From positions 1 to 25,391 of the forward strand of contig JAEZCF010000155.1 in assembly GCA_023430045.1 (NCBI GenBank): a DNA stretch of 25,391 nt, read 5' to 3'. How positions within the stretch are numbered: the stretch's first letter is position 1; each line of letters starts with the position of its first letter. Below the pieces are notes generated by a model that was not told the origin of the DNA, ran no database searches, and was given only the letters and a program-made list of their open reading frames with translations. Shown piece by piece: positions 17,328-24,042 of this stretch. The stretch is from Pseudomonadota bacterium (GTDB taxonomy: Bacteria > Pseudomonadota > Gammaproteobacteria > Xanthomonadales > Xanthomonadaceae). A program made the position numbers and the translations under genes.

Positions 17328-18701
17328 ATGAGCAGCAGGATGGGAAGGACCGCGGCCCTGGCGCCGCTGTGGTTGATGATTGCGGCGATGCCGTGCACAG
17401 CGTTGGCCCAGGCCACCGATGCGGCGACGCTGGAGGCGCGGCTGGCGGGACTGGAGGCGGAGATGCAGCAGATGCGTATCCAGTTGCAGGCATACCAGCA
17501 ACGCGACGCTGCCATCGCCGGCACGACCGGCACGACCGGCACCGCCAGGCCGGCACAGTTGCCGGCACCGGCCGCTGCCGCGCCGACCACGGTGACCTTG
17601 CCGGGCGCCATGGCAGGAACGCATTTCTCGTTCGGCGGCTTCATCAAGCTCGATGCGATGACCACCCACGCCAGCGACGGGATGATCGCCGATGGTTCGG
17701 CCGGACGCCTGTTCTATTTCCCCGGTGCTACCCCGGTGGCGGCCGACGGCAACGGGCGAAGCGCCAGCTTCACCGATGTGCACGCGCAGTTTTCGCGGTT
17801 CTGGCTCGGCGCTGACACCGTCACGGACGGCGGCGACACGCTCAAGGCCTATATCGAAGCCGACATGTACGGTGGCGGCAGCAATGCGTTTGCCGGCAAC
17901 GAGGTCATCACCAACACCTACGCACTCACGCTGCGCCAGGCCTACGTAAGCTGGAACCGTTGGCTGGCCGGCCAGACCTGGTCCAACTTCCAGGATGTGG
18001 CGGCCCTGCCGGATACGGTGGACTTCACCGGGCCTTCCGAAGGCACGGTGTTTTCGCGGCAGGCGCAGCTGCGATACACGCGCGGTGCCTGGTCCTTCTC
18101 GCTTGAGAATCCGCAGACCACGGTGGCGACGTACCAGGGCAACGGTGCACGGCTCAACAGCGCCGACGACACCGTTCCCGATGTGACGGCGCGCTGGATG
18201 CGGAAAGGAGCGTGGGGGCATTTCACCGCGGCGGGCATGGTGCGGCAGTTGCGGCAGCTCGGCGAAACCGATACGGGTATCGCAGCCAGTGTTTCGGGGC
18301 GGTTCAACATGGGTGATCGCGATGACCTGCGTTACATGGTCAGCGGTGGACAGGGCATCGGCCGATACCTGGGCTTCGCGCTGGGAGCCGACAGCGTGCT
18401 GGATGAAACCGGTGGATTGCACGTACAGGATGGCTATGGCGGATTCGTGGCCTGGCGTCACGCCTTCACGCCGAAGTTGCGCGGCAACGTGGTCTATTCC
18501 GGTGCGTGGCTGGACAACGATGCGCGCTGGACGGGCGAAGGGGTGACCGAGCGTGCGCAATCATGGCGGGCAAACCTGATCTATTCGCCGTTTCCCAAGC
18601 TGGATATCGGCGCCGAGCTGAGCCATGCCGAGCGTCGCCTGGAAAATGGACGCAGTGGCGACCTGGATCGCCTGCACACCCACGTCAAGTACAGCTTCTG
18701 A
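17328..18701 (+). CDS. DcaP-like outer-membrane porin
   Basis: The 457-residue product has a signal peptide (cleavage near ALAQ, 25-28), a heptad-like coiled coil (about 32-60: TLEARLAGLEAEMQQMRIQL), a threonine/proline-rich linker containing the short repeat GTTGTTGT (65-72), and a beta-barrel from about residue 95 ending in Phe (HTHVKYSF), as expected of outer-membrane proteins. SFGGFIKLDAMTTHASDG and FSRFWLGADT match the DcaP family, trimeric porins linked to dicarboxylate uptake. GGGAGGGG lies 4 nt before the ATG. Its place at the end of the operon suggests it admits the pathway substrate through the outer membrane. Confidence 0.88.
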   Translation: MSSRMGRTAALAPLWLMIAAMPCTALAQATDAATLEARLAGLEAEMQQMRIQLQAYQQRDAAIAGTTGTTGTARPAQLPAPAAAAPTTVTLPGAMAGTHFSFGGFIKLDAMTTHASDGMIADGSAGRLFYFPGATPVAADGNGRSASFTDVHAQFSRFWLGADTVTDGGDTLKAYIEADMYGGGSNAFAGNEVITNTYALTLRQAYVSWNRWLAGQTWSNFQDVAALPDTVDFTGPSEGTVFSRQAQLRYTRGAWSFSLENPQTTVATYQGNGARLNSADDTVPDVTARWMRKGAWGHFTAAGMVRQLRQLGETDTGIAASVSGRFNMGDRDDLRYMVSGGQGIGRYLGFALGADSVLDETGGLHVQDGYGGFVAWRHAFTPKLRGNVVYSGAWLDNDARWTGEGVTERAQSWRANLIYSPFPKLDIGAELSHAERRLENGRSGDLDRLHTHVKYSF

Positions 18702-18798
18702 CCATCATTGGCGCGACTTCGAGGCCGCGCCGGCTTCGCGATACGCTGCGGTAACATCCATGGCTTCATGCTCCATCCTGCGGTCCGTCCGCATTGCC

Positions 18799-19380
18799 AT
18801 GACCGACGCTTCGACGCTGCCATTGTTCCCCCTTCATGCCGTGCTGCTGCCTGGCGCGGCAGTCGGACTGCGCGTGTTCGAGCGCCGGTATCTGGACATG
18901 CTGCGCGATGCCGGCCGTGACGGTAGCGGGTTCGGTGTCTGCCTGATCCTGCAGGGCGAGGAGGTGGGTGCGCCGGCCGTCCCTGCCGCGTTCGGCGTGG
19001 AGGCGCGGGTGGAAGATTTCGACATGGGTGCCGACGGCGTGCTGCAGCTCAGGTTGCGTGGTGCCCGGCGCTTTCACGTGCAACGTACCCGGGTGCGCGA
19101 CAACGGCCTGGTGGTCGGCGAGATCACCTGGTGCACTGAAGACAGTGACGACGAGCTGCGCCCGCAGCATGCCTTGCTGGGCACACTGCTGGGGCACATC
19201 ATCGAACAGGCAGGCGAGGCCTACGCCCCGGCATCACCGATGCTGCTGGACCAGGCCGCCTGGGTTGGCTGGCAACTGGCGCAGTTGCTGCCGCTGCAGG
19301 AAAGCCAGCGTCTGCAGCTGTTGCAGATCGATGATCCGCATGAGCGCCTGCAGCGGCTGCTGGGCTGGATGCCCTGGTAG
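18799..19380 (+). CDS. Stand-alone LON substrate-binding-domain protein
   Basis: The 193-residue protein matches the N-terminal domain of Lon protease only: LPLFPLHAVLLPGAAVGLRVFERRYLDML at the start, then GVEARVEDFDMGADGVLQLRLRGARRFHV. There is no AAA+ or protease domain, so it cannot be a peptidase by itself; the role of such proteins is unknown. The ATG at 18799 gives the canonical MTD-STLPLFPLH start, though without a clear ribosome binding site; an in-frame ATG at 18760 is the alternative. The stop codon TAG is the last three bases of the GTAG that opens a SMAG palindrome. Confidence 0.87.
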   Translation: MTDASTLPLFPLHAVLLPGAAVGLRVFERRYLDMLRDAGRDGSGFGVCLILQGEEVGAPAVPAAFGVEARVEDFDMGADGVLQLRLRGARRFHVQRTRVRDNGLVVGEITWCTEDSDDELRPQHALLGTLLGHIIEQAGEAYAPASPMLLDQAAWVGWQLAQLLPLQESQRLQLLQIDDPHERLQRLLGWMPW

Positions 19381-19399
19381 AGCCGAGCCATGCTCGGCT
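19377..19399 (+). repeat. SMAG-type GTAG palindrome 1
   Basis: GTAG is followed by AGCCGAG-CCATG-CTCGGCT. Its TAG is the stop codon of the LON-domain gene. This fits the SMAG repeats of S. maltophilia, which are palindromes opened by GTAG. Confidence 0.85.
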
Positions 19400-19414
19400 G
19401 CACGTGTGGGATCC

Positions 19415-19437
19415 AGCCGACCATGGGTCGGCTCTAC
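19415..19437 (-). repeat. SMAG-type GTAG palindrome 2
   Basis: AGCCGACC-ATG-GGTCGGCT is followed by CTAC, i.e. a GTAG-opened palindrome on the minus strand. It lies between two convergent genes, inverted relative to palindrome 1, and the pair may fold into a larger structure. Confidence 0.85.
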
Positions 19438-19438
19438 A

Positions 19439-21502
19439 TCATCGGGGCTGCAGCCGAGCATGGCTCGGCTCTACCGTTGGGGGATCCAGGCGGCCTTCGG
19501 GCGGCAAGGCCTGATCTGTCCGCAGCATCAGCACCGGCAGCCCGGTGGCCGGGTGTATCTGCTGCTGCATCGGCAGTCCATCGATGGCCTGCTTAACTGC
19601 CGCCATGGCCGGATCGACGCCCCGCATCGGGTGCCACATGCCGATCCAGTTGAAATGACGGGTGAAGCGCAAGGTCTGCGCGCTGCCCAGCCACAACGGC
19701 TGGTCGCCGGGCTGCAGTACCGCACCGGCCGGCCACAGGCGCAGCACGTGGCGTTCGTCGGCACGCTCACCGTCGCGCACCATCAGCAGCGTTTCCACCC
19801 GGGTCTCCAGGGTGGCCGGCATCACCGGCAGTTCCTGTGCGCCGGTACCCTGGTCCAGCATCAGCAGCGCTTCTTCCCAGCCAGCCTGTTCCTGCATCCG
19901 CCATCCGCGCGCCTCCAGCTGGGCCTGCAGGGGCGCCAGTGGACCGGCGACCTGCACATCCAGCGGCCAGCGCTGGTCGTCATCGAATTCGTTGCGGCGC
20001 GAGGGCAGATCCTGCCAGCCCTGCTGCCACCACTGCGTGGCCTGCAGCGTAACCTGTGCCGCCTGGCGGGGTTCGAAACGTTCCAGCTTGTGGGGGATGT
20101 TGCGCGGTGCATACCAGATCGCCGCGACGGCGAACGTTCCGTAGAACAGCCATGCCACCGGCTTGACCCAGAACGAACGATTGAACCGGCGGCGGTAGGC
20201 GATGCCCAGCACCAGCAGCCAGAACGTACCGAACAGCATGCCGCCGACCACATCGCTCAGCCAGTGCGCGCCCAGGTAGATGCGTGCGAAGCCGATCAGG
20301 CTGACCACGATGCCGGATACAAGGTACGGCCACACCCGCGTGCGCCCCGGCAGTTCGCGGGCGATCAGCACGGCGAAGAAACCGAAGGTGATGGTGGCCA
20401 TGGTCACCGACACGGACGGGAAGCCGAAGCCGCTGCTGGCATCCGGCGGGCGTACCACGTCCACGGTGGCGCCCAGCAGCATGGTCAGCACCAGGCCGAA
20501 TGCGAGGGCGGCCAGCCAGTGTGCGGCGGCCATCCAGCGGCGGCGCCACAGCAGGTAACCCATGCCGGCGGCGGTGGCGGGCAGCAGGACCTGCCAGGCC
20601 CCCAGCGATGCCGCTGCGGCCAGCGGATGGTCGGCCAGCGGATTGCGCAGCGCCTGCATCGCCTGGTGCACGGCCAGGTCCACGCTCAGGGGTTCGCCGT
20701 GCGCCACCACCACCATCAGCAGCGCGAAGCCGCCCCATCCCAGCATGAGCAGCATCAGTGCCAGCATGGCCAGCGGCACCGATTCGCGCCGCTGAGGATC
20801 GAATACCGATACGGAATAGCGGCCCAGCGTGGGATGGCGCCGCGACCAGGCCAGCAGGCGTGCGAGCCAGCTGTCCATTCGCGACGCGGACCACCGATAA
20901 CCATAGAGCACCAATGCCCATGCCAGGCCAAGAATCACGCCGAGCAGGCCGAGCACCACCACCAGCCGGCCAGCCACGGCGGCGACTGCGTCATAGGCCT
21001 CGCCCAGCACCCAGCCTGGCAGCAGGAACAGTACCGCCCAGGACAGGCTGGCAATGCCGCTGGCCTGCACATAACGGCTGCCGGGCATCTTCAGCATGCC
21101 CGCGATGGCAGGCACGAACGGACGCACCGCACCGACATAACGGGCGATCAGGATGCTCTTGAACGCATTGCGGCGGAACAGGGTTTCGCCACGGTCCAGC
21201 AGCTGCGGATAGCGGCTGAACGGCCAGACCCCGCGCAGGCGATCGCCCCAGCGGCGACCGATCCAGTAGCTGATGCCATCGCCGGCGAACGCGCCGACCG
21301 CCGCGCATGCCACGGCGTACGGGCCCGATATCTGGCCCAGGCCGATGAATACGCCGACCGCGAACAGCAGTGGCAGCGCAGGCACGATCGCACCCAGGAT
21401 GATCACCGCATCGCAGAAGGCGATGAGGAAGATGACCGCGCCGGCAAGCACGGGATGAGCGCTGATCCACGCGAGGGTGGCGTCAATCCATGAAGAGTCC
21501 AT
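19439..21502 (-). CDS. DedA / PAP2-like two-domain membrane protein
   Basis: The 687-residue inner-membrane protein has a DedA (SNARE-associated) domain at about 10-200 (GAIVPALPLL, ARYVGAVRPFVPAIAGMLKMP), a PAP2-type phosphatase domain at about 240-440, and a soluble C-terminal part resembling LssY (about 470-670). DedA proteins act in lipid flipping and envelope homeostasis; PAP2 enzymes remove phosphate from lipids. The PAP2 third motif is intact (ARIYLGAHWLSDV: R407, H413, D417), but the second motif reads PSVSV (362-366) where PSGH is usual, so a catalytic His is missing. The first motif has RP but no Lys. Phosphatase activity is therefore doubtful. The last residues come from a SMAG repeat. 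A TATAAT box lies 6 nt before the ATG, with no Shine-Dalgarno sequence. Confidence 0.88.
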   Translation of the reverse strand: MDSSWIDATLAWISAHPVLAGAVIFLIAFCDAVIILGAIVPALPLLFAVGVFIGLGQISGPYAVACAAVGAFAGDGISYWIGRRWGDRLRGVWPFSRYPQLLDRGETLFRRNAFKSILIARYVGAVRPFVPAIAGMLKMPGSRYVQASGIASLSWAVLFLLPGWVLGEAYDAVAAVAGRLVVVLGLLGVILGLAWALVLYGYRWSASRMDSWLARLLAWSRRHPTLGRYSVSVFDPQRRESVPLAMLALMLLMLGWGGFALLMVVVAHGEPLSVDLAVHQAMQALRNPLADHPLAAAASLGAWQVLLPATAAGMGYLLWRRRWMAAAHWLAALAFGLVLTMLLGATVDVVRPPDASSGFGFPSVSVTMATITFGFFAVLIARELPGRTRVWPYLVSGIVVSLIGFARIYLGAHWLSDVVGGMLFGTFWLLVLGIAYRRRFNRSFWVKPVAWLFYGTFAVAAIWYAPRNIPHKLERFEPRQAAQVTLQATQWWQQGWQDLPSRRNEFDDDQRWPLDVQVAGPLAPLQAQLEARGWRMQEQAGWEEALLMLDQGTGAQELPVMPATLETRVETLLMVRDGERADERHVLRLWPAGAVLQPGDQPLWLGSAQTLRFTRHFNWIGMWHPMRGVDPAMAAVKQAIDGLPMQQQIHPATGLPVLMLRTDQALPPEGRLDPPTVEPSHARLQPR
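19452..19474 (-). repeat. SMAG-type GTAG palindrome 3, inside a coding end
   Basis: AGCCGAGC-ATG-GCTCGGCT is followed by CTAC. It is read in frame as the C-terminal residues VEPSHARL of the DedA/PAP2 protein. Confidence 0.85.
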
Positions 21503-21508
21503 CGACGG

Positions 21509-21514
21509 ATTATA
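21509..21514 (-). promoter_or_regulatory. TATAAT -10 box just before the DedA/PAP2 start
   Basis: The minus-strand hexamer is the exact -10 consensus. Only six bases separate it from the ATG at 21502, so transcription would begin at or next to the start codon (leaderless mRNA). No clear -35 box. Confidence 0.5.
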
Positions 21515-21566
21515 GAGGCGTGCGCGTGACTGCCCGCTGCCTGCGTAGGGCGTGGAGCCGATCGCC

Positions 21567-21572
21567 TAGAAT
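21567..21572 (+). promoter_or_regulatory. TAGAAT -10 box just before the kinase-like gene
   Basis: TAGAAT is followed by five bases and the ATG at 21578, again suggesting a leaderless or near-leaderless transcript. It mirrors the divergent TATAAT box 52 bp away. Confidence 0.45.
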
Positions 21573-21577
21573 GCACC

Positions 21578-22240
21578 ATGGCGAATCCACGGCTCCCGGC
21601 GCATACGGCGCTCAAATCAGACAGCTTCGGCCGCATCCTCCTTATAGAGGACGGCTCGCGGCGGTTCGTGCGGCGTGACCTTGGCGCCACCCCCTGGTGG
21701 CTGCGCGTGCCGGCGTGGTGGCTGGCACGACGGGAAGCGCGCGCGCTGCGCCATCTGCAGGGCATGGCCGATGTGCCGCAGCTGCTGGCATGGGATGGTC
21801 ATTGGCTGGACCGCAGCTTCATGGCTGGCGATGCCATGTACCAGCGTCCCCCGCGTGGGGACCTTGCCTGGTTCCGTGCGGCACGGCGACTGTTGCAGCA
21901 GCTGCATCGTCGCGGCGTCGCGCACAACGACCTGGCCAAGGAGGCCAACTGGCTGGTGACCGAAGATGGACGCCCGGCACTGATCGATTTCCAGCTGGCA
22001 GTGATCGGCAACCCGCGTTCGCGCTGGATGCGCCTGCTGGCCCGCGAGGACCTGCGCCATCTGCTCAAGCACAAGCGCATGTATTGTCGCACCTCTCTCA
22101 CGCCGGTGGAGAAGCGCGTGCTCAGGCGCACCTCCTGGGTGCGCGAACTGTGGTTCGCGACCGGCAAGCCGGTGTACCGCTTTGTCACCCGGCGCATCCT
22201 GCACTGGGAAGACAACGAAGGGCAGGGGCCGAAGCCCTGA
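21578..22240 (+). CDS. Kinase-fold protein (lipopolysaccharide-kinase / RIO-like)
   Basis: The 220-residue cytoplasmic protein has the catalytic half of a kinase fold: HNDLAKEANWL (116-126) with the presumed catalytic Asp118, and LIDFQLA (135-141) with metal-binding Asp137. The Asn after the catalytic Asp lies one residue further away (N124, +6) than in standard HRDLKPEN motifs, and DFG is DFQ. The N-terminal lobe is short (GRILLIEDGSRRFVRRDLG), without a clear glycine-rich loop or Lys. Such proteins resemble the KdkA/InaA and toluene-tolerance Ttg8-type groups, which modify LPS or are uncharacterised. A role in the envelope is possible but not shown. Confidence 0.75.
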   Translation: MANPRLPAHTALKSDSFGRILLIEDGSRRFVRRDLGATPWWLRVPAWWLARREARALRHLQGMADVPQLLAWDGHWLDRSFMAGDAMYQRPPRGDLAWFRAARRLLQQLHRRGVAHNDLAKEANWLVTEDGRPALIDFQLAVIGNPRSRWMRLLAREDLRHLLKHKRMYCRTSLTPVEKRVLRRTSWVRELWFATGKPVYRFVTRRILHWEDNEGQGPKP

Positions 22241-22253
22241 ACCGCATATCGCG

Positions 22254-22306
22254 GTGCCAGCAGGTGACGACCGTTGGTCGCCACGTCACCGGCAGCGCGC
22301 TGGCAC
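22254..22306. terminator. Nested inverted repeat between convergent genes
   Basis: Two arm pairs nest: GTGCCAGC (22254-22261) with GCTGGCAC (22299-22306), and GGTGACG (22263-22269) with CGTCACC (22284-22290). An inner CGACC/GGTCG pair can form around GTT as an alternative. It fills the gap between the kinase-like gene and the lipoprotein gene, so it may end both transcripts. Confidence 0.5.
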
Positions 22307-22312
22307 GCCCTT

Positions 22313-23014
22313 CTACGGCACTACCTGGGAACCGATGAAGTTGCGCTGCGCGTCGAAATCGTAAGCCTGTTGTATCTGCGCGACATCCGCGCAGGCATGG
22401 CACTCGCGCAATGGCGTGCGATACAGCAGCCTGACGCCGCCGTTCTCCAGGGGCGATGTGCCGGCCGCCTGCGCCGGCGGGAACGGGGTTGCGCCGGGAT
22501 GCGCCGCCGCCAGTGCCTGCACGGCGGGATCAGCGGCAGCTTCACCGGCCATCGGATCGGCATCCACATCGATGCGATGGCCCCCGGCATCGATCAGGCG
22601 CGTGCCTTCGTTGGTGTTGGCGCGGAAGGGATAGGTCACCGTGGCCACGCCGACGCCCTCCTGCTCATGCCACGCCGATACGTAGGCCAGTTCACCGGCG
22701 CTGGACAGCTGCCCGGCGGCGGTTACCGCGTCATTGCTGGCGCCACCGGAGCGCATCGCATCGAGCAGGCATTCGCGGGTTGCCGCGTCCGCGCCCTGCC
22801 GGCAGGCATTGAGGTCGCCATCCCATGCGACCGAGGCGCTCCATGCGAGCGCGGTGGCGGTGGCGGCGTCCCTGGCTGTTGCCGGGGACGCGGCGCGTCC
22901 GGACGCGTCGGTGTCCGCGGGTCCGGGGGCGGGTTCCTGCCGGCAGGCCATCAACAGCGCAGCGCATGCCAGCGGAACCATGAGGCGGGAACACGAGGGA
23001 ATGAAGCGTGTCAT
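22313..23014 (-). CDS. Lipoprotein of unknown function
   Basis: The 233-residue product has a lipoprotein signal peptide with lipobox LMAC and acylated Cys24. An alanine/proline-rich linker (about 25-60) leads to a periplasmic domain with cysteines in LNACRQG, TRECLLD and the close pair ECHAC near the C-terminus, possibly disulfide-bonded. The ATG at 23014 has AGGAG 8 nt upstream; the frame runs 15 codons further up without signal-peptide character. No family recognised. It is divergent from the SDR gene across about 115 nt. Confidence 0.8.
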   Translation of the reverse strand: MTRFIPSCSRLMVPLACAALLMACRQEPAPGPADTDASGRAASPATARDAATATALAWSASVAWDGDLNACRQGADAATRECLLDAMRSGGASNDAVTAAGQLSSAGELAYVSAWHEQEGVGVATVTYPFRANTNEGTRLIDAGGHRIDVDADPMAGEAAADPAVQALAAAHPGATPFPPAQAAGTSPLENGGVRLLYRTPLRECHACADVAQIQQAYDFDAQRNFIGSQVVP

Positions 23015-23129
23015 GTGCGGTACTCCTGATGGAGTGGGCAGTGCATGAAGTATCGACAACCGCAGTTAACTCCACGTGGGCGCAGGCATAATGTCGCCAC
23101 GGCACCACGGGCCGGCGAGGAGGAGCGTC

Positions 23130-23948
23130 ATGGCGGACCTGCAGGGAAAGACTCTTTTCATCACCGGCGCCTCGCGTGGCATCGGCCTGGCCATCGCCCT
23201 GCGCGCGGCGCGCGATGGAGCCAACGTCGCCATCGCGGCGAAGTCGGCCGTCGCCAATCCCCGGTTGCCCGGTACCATCCACAGCGCCGCGGAGGCCGTG
23301 ACGGCTGCCGGCGGGCAGGCCCTCGCGTTGAAGTGCGACATCCGCGAAGAAGAGCAGGTACAGGCCGCCGTGGCCGCTACCATGGACACATTCGGTGGCA
23401 TCGACATCCTGGTCAACAATGCCAGCGCGATCTGGCTGCGCGGCACGCTGGACACACCGATGAAGCGGTTCGACCTGATGCAGCAGGTCAACGCGCGCGG
23501 CAGCTTCCTGTGCGCGCAGGCCTGCCTGCCGTACCTGCTGGAAGCGCCCAATCCCCATATCCTGTCGCTGGCACCGCCGCCGAGCCTGGACCCGAAATGG
23601 TGGGCGCCGCACACCGGTTACACCCTGGCCAAGATGGGCATGAGCTTCGTCACCCTCGGCCTGGCCGCCGAGTTCGGTCCGCGTGGCGTGGCGGTCAACG
23701 CGTTGTGGCCGCGCACGGTGATCGCCACCGATGCGATCAACATGATTCCCGGCGTGGACGTGGCGGGCTGCCGTACGCCGCAGATCGTGGCTGACGCCGC
23801 GCATGCGGTACTGGTACGCGAAGCGGCCGGATTCCATGGCCACTTCCTGCTGGACGATGAGGTGCTGGGCGAGGCCGGCGTGAGCGACCTGTCCGGCTAC
23901 GCCGTGGATGGCAGCCGGCCGCTGGTGCCTGACCTGTTCCTCGACTGA
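23130..23948 (+). CDS. Short-chain dehydrogenase/reductase, HSDL2-like
   Basis: The 272-residue oxidoreductase has a Rossmann cofactor loop TGASRGIG (12-19), NNAS (96-99) and the catalytic tetrad N121, S146, Y164, K168. KSAVANPRLPGTIHSAAEA, GYTLAKMGMSFVTLGLAAEF and VNALWPRTVIATDAI are typical of the HSDL2 (SDR13C-like) group, whose natural substrates are poorly known; C-terminal DDEVL also fits. It lacks the SCP2 domain of the animal protein. GGCGAGGAGGAG precedes the ATG at 23130. The stop codon lies inside a 16-bp tandem repeat. Confidence 0.92.
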   Translation: MADLQGKTLFITGASRGIGLAIALRAARDGANVAIAAKSAVANPRLPGTIHSAAEAVTAAGGQALALKCDIREEEQVQAAVAATMDTFGGIDILVNNASAIWLRGTLDTPMKRFDLMQQVNARGSFLCAQACLPYLLEAPNPHILSLAPPPSLDPKWWAPHTGYTLAKMGMSFVTLGLAAEFGPRGVAVNALWPRTVIATDAINMIPGVDVAGCRTPQIVADAAHAVLVREAAGFHGHFLLDDEVLGEAGVSDLSGYAVDGSRPLVPDLFLD

Positions 23949-23961
23949 CCTGTTCCTCGAA
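23930..23961 (+). repeat. 16-bp tandem duplication at the SDR stop codon
   Basis: TGACCTGTTCCTCGAC (23930-23945) is followed directly by TGACCTGTTCCTCGAA (23946-23961). The gene's TGA is the start of the second unit. Confidence 0.9.
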
Positions 23962-24042
23962 TGACGTGGACGCGCGGCTGCCCGGGCGCATTGTGCCGTG
24001 GGGGCCGTGGGGCGAGAATGACGGCCTGCTGATGCCTTCCGG

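Noticed and set aside
16890..18560. A 556-codon minus-strand frame opposite the decarboxylase and porin genes
   Set aside because: It is the antisense of two recognisable genes and contains no motif.
18711..18732. Terminator after the porin gene
   Set aside because: Only a 6-bp GGCGCG/CGCGCC stem with a 10-nt loop and no T-run, common by chance at this GC content.
18799..19380. Lon protease or S16 peptidase
   Set aside because: Only the N-terminal substrate-binding domain is encoded; ATPase and protease domains are absent from the 193-residue frame.
19377..19474. CRISPR-like repeat array
   Set aside because: The units are short palindromes in mixed orientation with unequal spacing and GTAG ends, which is SMAG-type and not CRISPR.
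18968..21493. An 841-codon open frame on the plus strand across the LON-domain and DedA/PAP2 genes
   Set aside because: It overlaps two recognisable genes, runs through SMAG repeats and has the low-complexity His/Gln/Arg composition of an antisense frame.
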